This document shows, piece by piece, positions 1-7,844 of a stretch of DNA of 36,198 nt; position 1 is the stretch's first letter, and each line of letters opens with the position of its first letter. Below the pieces are notes generated by a model. That model saw nothing but the letters and a program-made list of their open reading frames with translations, was not told where the DNA came from and did not search any database. Source of the stretch: Methylococcaceae bacterium UBA4132 (GTDB taxonomy: Bacteria; Pseudomonadota; Gammaproteobacteria; Methylococcales; Methylomonadaceae); the NCBI GenBank assembly GCA_002380945.1, contig DFWO01000076.1, positions 1 through 36,198 on the forward strand. Direction: 5' to 3'. The position numbers and the translations under genes were made by a program.

Positions 1-87
1 ATCGTCAATGCGTAACTTCTATAGTATTTAAAAGTTTGTTACATCCGTTTCGAAAGTAAATAACAACTATTGTAACAGTGCGTAGAA

Positions 88-115
88 TAGATGGAACGAT
101 GGCGAAATCCATCTA
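88..115. repeat. Inverted repeat downstream of the TPR-methyltransferase gene
   Basis: An 8-bp perfect stem (TAGATGGA / TCCATCTA) encloses a 12-nt loop, about 45 nt beyond the stop codon of the minus-strand methyltransferase gene. It could be a weak transcription terminator for that gene, but no clear T-tract follows it on the minus strand. Nothing else is recognisable in positions 1-158. Confidence 0.35.
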
Positions 116-158
116 CAACTACTTAAGCGGTGGGAAATATGCAATTTTTAACAGCTAG

Positions 159-1496
159 CTACTTACATATCGCAGTCACTACTATACCTACCACTGGCTC
201 ACCCATTTCTTTACGCAAAATCACTGTTTCCATTACGTGTAGTTCAAAACCTGCGTTAACCAAACAATCAGTGACATAACGGGGCGTATGTGCATAGCGA
301 CCGTGATAATTTAATTGAAAGCCGTTTTCAGCATCGTGCTTTTCTAGGGTAAAAACCAACGCGCCTTTTGTTGTCAATGCTTGACTGGCTGCCTGTAAAA
401 ACGCCTCTAACGCACCAAAATACACCAAGGTATCGGCAGAAATAATTAAATTGAATAGGTGGGTATAAGAAGATAGATATTTGACTAAATCCGCTTTAAC
501 CAATTCATCATAAATTTTACGTTGTTGTGCCTTGTTTAGCATACCTTGCGATAAATCAACGCCTATCAGTTTATCGGTATATGCTCTTAAAGAAATACCC
601 GATAAGCCCGTACCACAACCAGCATCCAGTACACAGGCTAGCTTTTCTGACTCAGAAAACAGTTTAGCTACTGCCTGACCAACTAAGCTGGGTGCGCGAT
701 ATTCAAGCCTATCTAACACATTGTCAAAGCTAGCGGCAAATCTATCGAAGGTTTCTTGAATGTAATCTTCTGAAGCACGTTCAGGTGTATAACCCGTGTG
801 TGCTAAAAAATGATGTTGGGCAATATGATTATTTGGATCAACGGCGACCCATTGTTTTAAAACTTCTTGAGAAGCCTCCTGCTGTCCTGTTGCCAGTAAT
901 AGCCGCCATAACCGTTGATAAATCGTTTTTTGCTGAGGCTTGATAGCTAGAGACTGACGATAAGCATCAATTGCCTGTTGATAATCGCCATTTGCCCGAT
1001 AACTGTTACCCAGATTTTGTAGTACATCTGGATTATTGGGCGACAATGCCAATGCTTTTGTTAATAACGAAATGGATTCTTGATAAGCCCCCAAATGTCG
1101 AAGAACCGCACCCAAATTATTATGCACACCTGCATGATTGGGTGACAGGTTAAGCACTTGACGATAAACGTCTACCGCGCCCTGCATATCGCCTGTTTCT
1201 TTCAGTACATTGCCTAAATTGTTTAGCGCGTCCAAATAATCAGGCACAATGACCAAGGCTTGTTTGATGTAAGCAATCGCTTGTTCACTTTGTCCTATCT
1301 GATGCAGTAATACACCATAGTAATGCAGTGCATCTGGATGTTTCGGTTGTAAGTCCAATAATGAACGGTAAACTTTTTCTGCCTCTTCAAGCCGTTGCTG
1401 TTGATGTAATTCAATAGCCAGTTTAAATGCCTGCATAGGCGTAAGACGTTGTTGCTTTTGCTTTTTTGCAGCAGACCGCCGCTCATGACGATTCAT
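159..1496 (-). CDS. TPR-repeat protein with C-terminal SAM-dependent methyltransferase domain
   Basis: A 445-residue protein in two parts. Residues about 20-220 are tandem tetratricopeptide repeats with the usual G-Y-A-P spacing (repeats ending near P51, P85, P119, P153, P187). Residues about 245-445 form a class I methyltransferase domain, with SAM motif I LDAGCGTG at 290-297 and an acidic residue after the next strand (IGVD). The segment before motif I (FDRFAASFD) is typical of TPR-fused methyltransferases. The methylated substrate cannot be told. I chose the ATG at 1496 over the upstream one at 1571 because the protein then begins MNRHERR, as many of these proteins do, and an AGAGGG ribosome-binding site lies about 10 nt upstream. 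The longer start would also overlap the neighbouring small gene. It appears monocistronic. Confidence 0.8.
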   Translation of the reverse strand: MNRHERRSAAKKQKQQRLTPMQAFKLAIELHQQQRLEEAEKVYRSLLDLQPKHPDALHYYGVLLHQIGQSEQAIAYIKQALVIVPDYLDALNNLGNVLKETGDMQGAVDVYRQVLNLSPNHAGVHNNLGAVLRHLGAYQESISLLTKALALSPNNPDVLQNLGNSYRANGDYQQAIDAYRQSLAIKPQQKTIYQRLWRLLLATGQQEASQEVLKQWVAVDPNNHIAQHHFLAHTGYTPERASEDYIQETFDRFAASFDNVLDRLEYRAPSLVGQAVAKLFSESEKLACVLDAGCGTGLSGISLRAYTDKLIGVDLSQGMLNKAQQRKIYDELVKADLVKYLSSYTHLFNLIISADTLVYFGALEAFLQAASQALTTKGALVFTLEKHDAENGFQLNYHGRYAHTPRYVTDCLVNAGFELHVMETVILRKEMGEPVVGIVVTAICK

Positions 1497-1560
1497 TACA
1501 CGACACCCTCTTCCATCAAAGTTATCCCCCCTATTGAAATAGTTTAAGCTGACCAGACTT

Positions 1561-1805
1561 CTAAAGCACAATCTGCAATGCCAAAAATGGTATCAGATTA
1601 AACAGGTAAATGTTAGTCTTGTAAAAAGCCATGTCTGCATAGTGTATGGTGTCAAAACGTTCTATGGACAAGGTAAACCATTTACTGTGTAGCGAATACA
1701 CCCAATCATGGGTATACACGATTAGCAAAAACCACAGCGTCAATACAGCTATATTGATGACAGTTGCCCATCCCATAATACGGCACTCAGTATTTCAATT
1801 GTCAT
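1561..1805 (-). pseudogene. Small membrane protein resembling DUF6868, frameshifted near its N-terminus
   Basis: The frame from ATG 1776 to 1561 encodes 71 residues with two hydrophobic segments (VINIAVLTLWFLLIVY and IYLFNLIPFLAL) and the central motif HDWVYSLHSKWF. From memory this pattern matches the DUF6868 family of about 80-residue inner-membrane proteins of unknown function. Family members have about ten more residues at the N-terminus. Those residues (MTIEILSAVL) are present here in another frame, starting at ATG 1805 behind a strong AAAGGAGG ribosome-binding site. That frame runs on for only eight codons past the break and stops after 18 residues. The break lies within TTATGGGATGG around 1773-1780. 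Either a short indel broke the gene, translation restarts at ATG 1776, which has only a weak site, or the sequence has an error. Confidence 0.6.
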
Positions 1806-1925
1806 ACCACCCTCCTTTCTTCATAACTCGCCAAATAAGACCCTCCTAAAACCAAATAGTTCCCCAAAATCAAGCGAGTTTTTTCGTATAAAAACGTCAA
1901 ATGTTACATTGTGATGACACGAGCA

Positions 1926-1955
1926 ATGACGACAGCGTATTAAAAAGAATATAAT
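1926..1955 (+). promoter_or_regulatory. Sigma70-like promoter for mtkAB
   Basis: A perfect TATAAT box lies at 1950-1955, with a -35-like ATGACG (4/6) at 1926-1931 and an 18-nt spacer. Transcription would start near 1962, giving a leader of about 40 nt before the mtkA ATG. Confidence 0.6.
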
Positions 1956-1969
1956 ACTCGGCTATTTAT

Positions 1970-1979
1970 GGCGGTAGCG
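1970..1979 (+). promoter_or_regulatory. ops-like sequence in the mtkA leader
   Basis: GGCGGTAGCG is identical to the first ten bases of the E. coli ops element (consensus GGCGGTAGCGTG) that recruits RfaH; the last two bases differ. It lies inside the predicted leader, about 8 nt past the expected transcription start and 24 nt before the mtkA start. A chance match is quite possible. Confidence 0.2.
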
Positions 1980-2002
1980 ATTTCAACACGATAGGAAAAT
2001 TT

Positions 2003-3193
2003 ATGGATATTCATGAATATCAAGCAAAAGAAATTTTAAGCGGTTACGGTATAAAAATCGCTGAAGGCGGTTTGGCGTATAGCCCAGAAGATGCAGTACA
2101 ACGCGCTAGAGAAATCGGCGGTCATGTTTGGGCGGTAAAAGCACAAATTCATTCAGGGGCGCGTGGTAAAGCAGGCGGTATCAAAATTTGTAAAACCCAT
2201 GATGAAGTAGAAGCGGCAGCAGATTGTTTATTAGGCAAACGTTTAATCACCCATCAAACAGGACCTGCGGGTAAAGTGTGTGGTCGTTTGTATGTGGAAG
2301 CGGGTACGGAAATCGCCAAAGAATTGTATTTTTGCCTGTTGGTTGACCGTAGTTCTGAGCGCATAGTCATGGTCGGTTCAGCACAAGGCGGCATGGATAT
2401 TGAAGAACTCGCCGTCACTAATCCCGAAGCGATAGTTAAAATTTATATTGAACCTGCCGTGGGTTTGCAAGATTATCAAGCGCGGAAAATGGCATTTAAA
2501 TTAGGTTTAGATGCTGAAGTTATCAGCCACGCGGTGAAAACCATTAAAGGCTGTTACAAAGCATTACGCGCTTTAGATGTCAGTATGTTGGAAATCAATC
2601 CACTGGTGGTCACTAAAAGCAATGAATTAGTCGCCTTAGATGCCAAAATGGGCTTTGATGATAACGCATTGTTCCGTCAACAAAAAATCTCGGAATTACG
2701 CGATAAAACCCAAGAAGACCCGCGCGAAATGGCGGCGGCTGACCGTGGTTTAAGCTATGTCGGTTTAGACGGCGACATCGGCTGTATGATTAACGGTGCG
2801 GGTCTTGCTATGGCAACAATGGATATGATTAAACTGGCTGGCGGCGAACCTGCTAACTTTTTAGACGTAGGTGGCGGTGCATCGGCTGAACGTACTGAAA
2901 AAGCGTTTCGTTTAGTGTTAGCCGATAAAAATGTTAAAGCCATGTTAGTGAATATTTTTGCAGGTATTAACCGCTGTGATTGGATAGCGGAAGGCGTAGT
3001 ACAAGCCGTGCGCAAAATTGATATGAAAGTCCCCTTAATCGTCAGATTATCAGGTACGAATGTTGAAGAAGGTCGCAAAATTATTGCCGAAAGTGGCTTA
3101 CCCATTATTACCGCTGACACCTTAGCGGAAGCGGCTGAAAAAGCCGTCCTAGCGCGTAACGAAGTCATCGCCAAAGAAGCCGCAGGAGCATAA
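2003..3193 (+). CDS. mtkA: Malate--CoA ligase (malate thiokinase) beta subunit
   Basis: A 396-residue ATP-grasp subunit of the succinyl-CoA synthetase superfamily, close to the methylotroph MtkA type and not to housekeeping SucC. With MtkB it makes malyl-CoA from malate, ATP and CoA, feeding malyl-CoA lyase in the serine cycle (cytoplasm). The N-terminus MDIHEYQAKE, the ATP-grasp loop SGARGKAGG at 51-59 and the domain with GGGA and NIFAGINRCDWIAEG are all present; SucC would normally read GGI.RCD in the last motif. Length matches the family. The ATG follows an AGGA site with good spacing. mtkB begins 3 nt after the stop, so the two are an operon under the promoter at 1926-1955. No other serine-cycle genes (mcl, ppc, sga, hprA) are in the window. 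Confidence 0.92.
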   Translation: MDIHEYQAKEILSGYGIKIAEGGLAYSPEDAVQRAREIGGHVWAVKAQIHSGARGKAGGIKICKTHDEVEAAADCLLGKRLITHQTGPAGKVCGRLYVEAGTEIAKELYFCLLVDRSSERIVMVGSAQGGMDIEELAVTNPEAIVKIYIEPAVGLQDYQARKMAFKLGLDAEVISHAVKTIKGCYKALRALDVSMLEINPLVVTKSNELVALDAKMGFDDNALFRQQKISELRDKTQEDPREMAAADRGLSYVGLDGDIGCMINGAGLAMATMDMIKLAGGEPANFLDVGGGASAERTEKAFRLVLADKNVKAMLVNIFAGINRCDWIAEGVVQAVRKIDMKVPLIVRLSGTNVEEGRKIIAESGLPIITADTLAEAAEKAVLARNEVIAKEAAGA

Positions 3194-3195
3194 AC

Positions 3196-4083
3196 ATGGC
3201 TATATTAATTAACGAAACTACTCGCATCATCGTCCAAGGTTTTACGGGTAAAATTGGTTCATTCCACGCGCAAGACATGATTAACTACGGTTCTAACGTC
3301 GTCGGCGGTGTCACACCAGGAAAAGGCGGACAAACGCATTTAGGTTTGCCTGTATTCAATACTGTTAAAGAAGCCGTGCAGCAAGCAGGTGCAGAAGCCA
3401 GTATTATTTTTGTTCCACCCGCGTTTGCGGCAGATTCCATTATGGAAGCCGCCGATGCAGGCATTAAATACTGTGTCGCCATCACCGACGGTATTCCGAC
3501 CCAAGACATGATGACGGTGAAAAATTTCCTGCGCCGTTTTCCTGTTGAAGAACGCATGGTCTTAACAGGTCCTAATTGTGCGGGTACGATTAGCCCTGGT
3601 CGTGCCATGTTAGGCATTATGCCTGGTCACATTTATATGCAGGGTAATGTCGGTATCGTTGGTCGCTCTGGCACCTTGGGTTACGAAGCGGCGGATCAAA
3701 TGAAACGCTTAGGCATTGGTATTTCTACCTCAGTCGGTATCGGTGGTGATCCCATTAACGGCAGTTCACACCGTGATATTCTGGAGAAATTTGAAAACGA
3801 TCCAGAAACTAAAGTCGTGTTAATGATTGGTGAAATCGGTGGACCACAAGAAGTGGAAGCAGGTATTTTTGCTAAACATCACATGACTAAACCAGTTGTG
3901 GCTTATATTGCGGGTTTAACTGCACCTGAAGGTCGGCGTATGGGTCATGCGGGAGCGATTATTTCCTCTGCGGGTGAAAGTGCGGCGGAAAAAGTGGCGT
4001 TGTTACGCGAATTAGGCGTAACGATTTGCCCAACACCTGCGGCTATGGGAGCTACTGTGGCTGAGGTTTTGGCTAGGTTATAG
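3196..4083 (+). CDS. mtkB: Malate--CoA ligase (malate thiokinase) alpha subunit
   Basis: A 295-residue CoA-binding and phosphohistidine subunit, partner of MtkA. The Rossmann CoA-binding segment begins VQGFTGKIGSFH, the ligase motif GPNCAGTISPG lies at 125-135, and the phosphorylated histidine is H251 in GHAGAIIS. Length equals known MtkB proteins. The start has an AGGAG site within the end of mtkA, so the two are probably translationally coupled. SucD would be the alternative name, but pairing with an MtkA-like beta subunit and the NCAG variant of the ligase motif favour malate thiokinase. Confidence 0.92.
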   Translation: MAILINETTRIIVQGFTGKIGSFHAQDMINYGSNVVGGVTPGKGGQTHLGLPVFNTVKEAVQQAGAEASIIFVPPAFAADSIMEAADAGIKYCVAITDGIPTQDMMTVKNFLRRFPVEERMVLTGPNCAGTISPGRAMLGIMPGHIYMQGNVGIVGRSGTLGYEAADQMKRLGIGISTSVGIGGDPINGSSHRDILEKFENDPETKVVLMIGEIGGPQEVEAGIFAKHHMTKPVVAYIAGLTAPEGRRMGHAGAIISSAGESAAEKVALLRELGVTICPTPAAMGATVAEVLARL

Positions 4084-4153
4084 ACTTTCTGGGCTGAGCG
4101 TAACGTAATCCCAGCAATTCTCAATGATTGTGTGAGGGGTTATAAGACGGTAG

Positions 4154-4179
4154 GTTGGGCTGGCGATAGCCAACCCAAC
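4154..4179. repeat. GTTGGG-type palindrome downstream of mtkB
   Basis: Two-part stem: GTTGGG pairs with CCCAAC and TGGC with GCCA around a GATA loop, with one C/A mismatch between the two parts. It begins 70 nt after the mtkB stop and resembles interspersed palindromes of the type GTTGGGTTAGCGATAGC that are common in gammaproteobacteria and cyanobacteria. A second TTGGGTT half-site follows at about 4196. It could also act as a transcription terminator, although no T-tract follows. Confidence 0.55.
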
Positions 4180-4231
4180 AAAACCTGTATAATGGTTGGG
4201 TTGTCAAAAAGCGGCAACCACATCAATCAGT

Positions 4232-4990
4232 ATGAATAACATCATTATCGATTACATGTTGAATAAAATAATCCATATCATTCTATTAATTATTGCTTTT
4301 TACCTTCAAGGCTGTGGTATTTATAGCACTCCTTACGTTCTAGAAAAAATTGAAGGCATTCAATAGGTTTCACCAACTGATATAAAAAGCGCGTATTTTG
4401 ATACCTCAAAAAAAGAATTTGTAATTTGTATCATGACAAATGAACTTTCTGAAAAAAGTAAGGCAAATAGTTTTTTTACATTACGAATTCCTGAGAGAGC
4501 TTATGAGGTAAAAGGTGGTAGTAATTCTAAGGTTATGCTTAATAATTTTAGGATTACAGTTAACAAGGATGGCTCACCTCCACCTAATGTATCAATGATT
4601 TTAAATTTACAGGAAAATACTTCTTCTTTAAATTCAGAAAGTACTACTATTACTGCGGGCTGTAACTCTATTCCAAGTTCTTTTGAAAATCTTCCTATTT
4701 TACGCACAACAAAGGAATTAACTTTTCAAGAAGCTATCACTTTAAAAGGCAAAGCTATTGATAAAATGTTTGCGATTAAAAAACCTTTTTTAGTTACTAT
4801 TCCAGACTTGCCATATCGCAGTATTTCAACGGAAGAACGTTCACTTTATCAACACACACCCTGTTACGAAGATTTTATGTCTGCTTGCTTAATGCTGATA
4901 ACTAAACCAGAAAGCGAAGAAAGATACAAAAGCAATTGTGTTGCCAAAAGTAATATCAATTCATCAACAAACAACAAAAGTCAAGCCTGA
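4232..4990 (+). pseudogene. Putative lipoprotein gene interrupted by an in-frame amber codon
   Basis: From ATG 4232 (or ATG 4256) the frame encodes a lysine-bearing N-terminus, a hydrophobic stretch (IIHIILLIIAFYLQGC) and a lipobox LQGC with the cysteine as codon 28, that is a lipoprotein signal peptide. After 44 codons there is a TAG at 4364-4366. The same frame stays open for a further 207 codons to the stop at 4988-4990, with no frameshift. The downstream part from ATG 4433 encodes 185 residues but alone would lack any export signal. I do not recognise the domain. The simplest reading is a recent nonsense mutation in a 252-codon lipoprotein gene; suppression or restart at 4433 cannot be excluded. 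No good ribosome-binding site is visible at any of the starts. Confidence 0.6.
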
Positions 4991-4994
4991 ACCA

Positions 4995-5096
4995 ATGTGG
5001 TATTTATTATTACCTTTGTCTGCCGTATTAGACTTAGCAACTACTACTTTGATTACTGTGATAGCATTTGCAACTATTGGTGGTAGTTTTTACTAA
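4995..5096 (+). CDS. Possible 33-residue hydrophobic peptide
   Basis: A short ORF starts 5 nt after the lipoprotein remnant ends. It begins MWYLLLPLSAVLDLATTT and is nearly all hydrophobic, so it would be one membrane segment. The stretch PLSAVLDLATTTL faintly recalls the conserved tail of YceK/YidQ-type small lipoproteins, so it may be a remnant of such a gene. No clear ribosome-binding site is present, though coupling to the upstream frame is possible. Weak evidence that it is expressed. Confidence 0.3.
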   Translation: MWYLLLPLSAVLDLATTTLITVIAFATIGGSFY

Positions 5097-5170
5097 AGAC
5101 ACACTGTCACAGAAACATAATTATTGATATGGACAACATCATCATCGGTATTTTAGGCACACCGTGTACA

Positions 5171-5194
5171 TTGGGGTGAGTTTGCGAACCCCAA
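5171..5194. repeat. TTGGGGT/ACCCCAA hairpin downstream of purA
   Basis: A 7-bp perfect stem (TTGGGGT / ACCCCAA) with a 10-nt loop lies 50 nt beyond the minus-strand purA stop. It may serve as terminator for purA, or be a diverged relative of the GTTGGG palindrome at 4154-4179. Confidence 0.45.
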
Positions 5195-5243
5195 CAAATA
5201 CAATCAAACTGTGTAAATGCAGGGGTTCCAAATATAAATCCTA

Positions 5244-6539
5244 TCAACCAAACGGATGTTCCAACACAATCGTTTCGTTTCTGTCTGAACCTGTTGATAC
5301 GATGGTGATTTTTACACCCACTAAGGTTTCTAAGCGTTGAATATACGCTTTTGCGGTATCGGGTAGCGTGTCAAAATCAGTGATACCAGCGGTTGCGCCA
5401 TCCGCCCATCCTGCCATGTATTCAATGACTGGCTGACATTGTTCGTATTGATCTGCACCGAGTGGTGCGGTTTCAGTAAGCACACCGTTTAAATTATAAG
5501 CGGTACAAATACCAATTTTTTCTAAACCATCCAGTACATCTAATTTAGTTAAGCAAATACCGCTTAAGCTATTGAGATGGGCAGATTTACGCATGGCAAC
5601 GGCATCAAACCAACCACAACGGCGTTTGCGTCCTGTTGTTGCACCAAACTCATGTCCTTTTACGCCTAAATGATTGCCGTCTTCATTGAATAATTCGGAA
5701 GGGAAAGGACCATTACCGACGCGTGTCGAATAGGCTTTGGTAATACCTAACACATAATTCAAATTCAAAGGACCAAGACCGCTACCTGTTGCCGCGCCGC
5801 CTGCGGTGGTGCTGGATGAGGTGACATAAGGAAATGTACCGTGATCTAAATCTAATAACGCACCTTGCGCTCCTTCTAATAACAGATTGTGACCTGCCGC
5901 GTGGTGCAAGTAGAGAGCTTCGCTGACATCGGTTAGCATGGGTTTAACTTGTTCGCCTAATCGTAAAGCTTCGGCTAAAGTGGCTTCATAATCGACTGCA
6001 TCGGTATGGTAGTAATTCACCAGCATGAAGTTATGATAATCCACTAATTCTTTCAATTTCTCAGCAAACGTTTCTGTATTAAGTAAGTCACCTGCGCGTA
6101 AACCTCTACGTCCTGCTTTGTCTTCGTAAGCAGGTCCTATGCCACGTCCTGTCGTGCCGATTGCTTTACCGCCGCGTGCTTTTTCTCGCGCTTGGTCAAT
6201 GGCAACATGAACGGGTAAAATCAGGGTACACGCTTCGCTGATCAGTAAGCGGTTTTTAACCGATATGCCTGCTTTTTCTAATACTTCAATTTCTTCAAAT
6301 AGTGCGTTGAGCGATAACACCACGCCATTACCTATCATACACTGTACGTTGTCACGCAATATGCCTGACGGAATCAAGTGTAAAACGGTTTTTTTACCAT
6401 TGATAACTAGTGTATGTCCTGCGTTATGCCCGCCTTGAAAACGAATAACCGCCTGCGCTTGCTCAGTCAGTAAATCGACTAATTTACCTTTACCTTCGTC
6501 ACCCCATTGAGTGCCGATGATTACGACATTTTTTCCCAT
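5244..6539 (-). CDS. purA: Adenylosuccinate synthetase
   Basis: A 431-residue GTP-dependent enzyme joining IMP and aspartate to form adenylosuccinate, the first step from IMP to AMP (cytoplasm). Signature GTQWGDEGKGK at 9-19 includes the catalytic aspartate D14; the catalytic histidine is H42 in GHNAGHT. Also present are the IMP-loop motif GRGIGPAYEDK, the segment LDHGTFPYVTSSSTTAGG and the C-terminal TTGRKRRCGW. I start at ATG 6539 (MGKNVVIIGTQWG) with a GGAA site; a start 48 nt upstream adds residues absent from the family and overlaps hisZ. It lies 13 nt downstream of hisZ in the order hflK-hflC-hisZ-purA, which is common in proteobacteria. Confidence 0.97.
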   Translation of the reverse strand: MGKNVVIIGTQWGDEGKGKLVDLLTEQAQAVIRFQGGHNAGHTLVINGKKTVLHLIPSGILRDNVQCMIGNGVVLSLNALFEEIEVLEKAGISVKNRLLISEACTLILPVHVAIDQAREKARGGKAIGTTGRGIGPAYEDKAGRRGLRAGDLLNTETFAEKLKELVDYHNFMLVNYYHTDAVDYEATLAEALRLGEQVKPMLTDVSEALYLHHAAGHNLLLEGAQGALLDLDHGTFPYVTSSSTTAGGAATGSGLGPLNLNYVLGITKAYSTRVGNGPFPSELFNEDGNHLGVKGHEFGATTGRKRRCGWFDAVAMRKSAHLNSLSGICLTKLDVLDGLEKIGICTAYNLNGVLTETAPLGADQYEQCQPVIEYMAGWADGATAGITDFDTLPDTAKAYIQRLETLVGVKITIVSTGSDRNETIVLEHPFG

Positions 6540-6552
6540 AATTATTCCAACT

Positions 6553-7755
6553 TTATAAGAGTCTGACGACCCATTGATGATTAACAAATTCTAAAATAGC
6601 GGTACAACCTAAGTCTTGTGCTGTACCTATCTGATGGGGCAACTGCTGTACAACAGCTTGTTGATCTGCGCGTAAGGCTCTAATTTTTTCACTTAAAGCG
6701 ACATCGTCTAGGCAGGGCGCGAAAATTAATGCACGTTGTGGCTTGATGCAGGTTTTTTTGCTGAGTGCGGCAAGTAGTTTTAAATCCGCACTAAATCCCG
6801 TCGCAGGACGAGCGCGACCAAATACTGCACCGATGTTATCGTAGCGACCGCCTCTGGCAATTTCTCTGCCGATATTAGGTACAAATGCTGCAAATACGAT
6901 GCCTGTATGGTAGTGATAGCCGCGCAATTCGGCTAAATCAAAACTAATGGGTAATGATGGAAAACGGCTTGTTAAGTTATCCGCAATGGCGATTAAATCC
7001 GTTAAGGCTTGTTGCACTTCGGCATTAGCATGGGCAAACACAGCTTGTGCTTTGTTTAGTATAGCTCTATCGCCATTTAACAATGGTAGTTGTAAAAACA
7101 GGGTTTTGAGTTCATTCGCAATTGCATAACTATCCATGAGTTCTGCAAGTTCTGGTCGAGCTTTGCGTTGTAATATATCAAATAATTCACTTTCTTGAGC
7201 GGGTGTCAACGCAGCTTGTTTAGCTAGGGCGCGATAAATACCGACATGACCTAAATCTAAATGTACGTTTAGCAAGCCTGTCATCGCTAGCATTTCTAGC
7301 ATTAGGCGAATAACTTCAATATCGCTCTCTTTGCCTGCATGACCATATAGTTCTGCGCCTATTTGCATAGGGCTACGCGTTTTTTCTAATGGATCGCCGC
7401 GTGTGTGTAAAATCGTGCCAACGTAACACAAGCGTGTCGGCCACGCGTGTTTCAAATTATGTGCATCAATACGCGCTACTTGCGGAGTCATATCGGCGCG
7501 AATACCGAGCATTTCACCGCTGATTTGGTCGGTTAGTTTGAAGGTTTGTAAATCAAGATCATGCCCTGCCCCTATTAATAAGGAGTCGAGAAAATCAATG
7601 AAGGGCGGAATAACTAGCTCATAGCCCCAACAAGTGAACAGGTCTAAAAGCTGAGTGCGTAAGTTTTCCAGATGTTTAGCTTCTTCAGGCAGAATTTCGT
7701 CAATTCCGTCAGGTAACAGCCAAGAGTCTTTTGCTTGCATGTTTTGTGTGTCCAC
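6553..7755 (-). CDS. hisZ: ATP phosphoribosyltransferase regulatory subunit
   Basis: A 400-residue paralogue of histidyl-tRNA synthetase that has no tRNA charging role and instead forms a complex with short-form HisG, the first enzyme of histidine synthesis. It begins WLLPDGIDEILPEEA after a short leader and carries class II motif 2-like sequence (YVGTILHTRGD) and the region ELRGYHYHTGIVF followed by GGRYDNIGAVFG. Length and motif set fit HisZ; HisS would be longer and have an anticodon-binding domain. The start is a GTG at 7755, or an ATG at 7740 (MQAKDSWLLPDG); neither has a strong ribosome-binding site. A terminator-like hairpin separates it from hflC, so expression may be partly independent of hflKC. 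Confidence 0.9.
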   Translation of the reverse strand: MDTQNMQAKDSWLLPDGIDEILPEEAKHLENLRTQLLDLFTCWGYELVIPPFIDFLDSLLIGAGHDLDLQTFKLTDQISGEMLGIRADMTPQVARIDAHNLKHAWPTRLCYVGTILHTRGDPLEKTRSPMQIGAELYGHAGKESDIEVIRLMLEMLAMTGLLNVHLDLGHVGIYRALAKQAALTPAQESELFDILQRKARPELAELMDSYAIANELKTLFLQLPLLNGDRAILNKAQAVFAHANAEVQQALTDLIAIADNLTSRFPSLPISFDLAELRGYHYHTGIVFAAFVPNIGREIARGGRYDNIGAVFGRARPATGFSADLKLLAALSKKTCIKPQRALIFAPCLDDVALSEKIRALRADQQAVVQQLPHQIGTAQDLGCTAILEFVNHQWVVRLL

Positions 7756-7761
7756 TCAAAC

Positions 7762-7789
7762 AAAACGCCCCGACTAGGCGGAGCGTTTT
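7762..7789. terminator. Rho-independent terminator between hflC and hisZ
   Basis: AAAACGC pairs with GCGTTTT and the inner CCG with CGG around an ACTAGG loop, with one C/A mismatch. Flanking A and T tracts allow it to work for minus-strand transcripts leaving hflC. It sits 7 nt upstream of the hisZ GTG, so it may attenuate transcription into hisZ-purA. Confidence 0.65.
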
Positions 7790-7844
7790 AGGTTAATGTA
7801 CAAACGTTACTGGGCAACGTCTGTACGATTTTTAAAATAGTTTT

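Noticed and set aside
2755..3174. Antisense ORF of 139 codons inside mtkA
   Set aside because: It lies wholly opposite a strongly supported gene, has no ribosome-binding site and its composition mirrors the mtkA codons.
2003..4083. Succinyl-CoA synthetase (sucCD) as the identity of the ligase pair
   Set aside because: The beta-subunit motif GINRCDWIAEG and the alpha-subunit GPNCAG pattern fit malate thiokinase better; sdh genes nearby are not adjacent to it.
5108..5181. Tiny ORF (MDNIIIGILG...) downstream of the hydrophobic peptide
   Set aside because: About 16 codons, no ribosome-binding site; its likeness to the start of the lipoprotein gene at 4232 is too short to support a feature.
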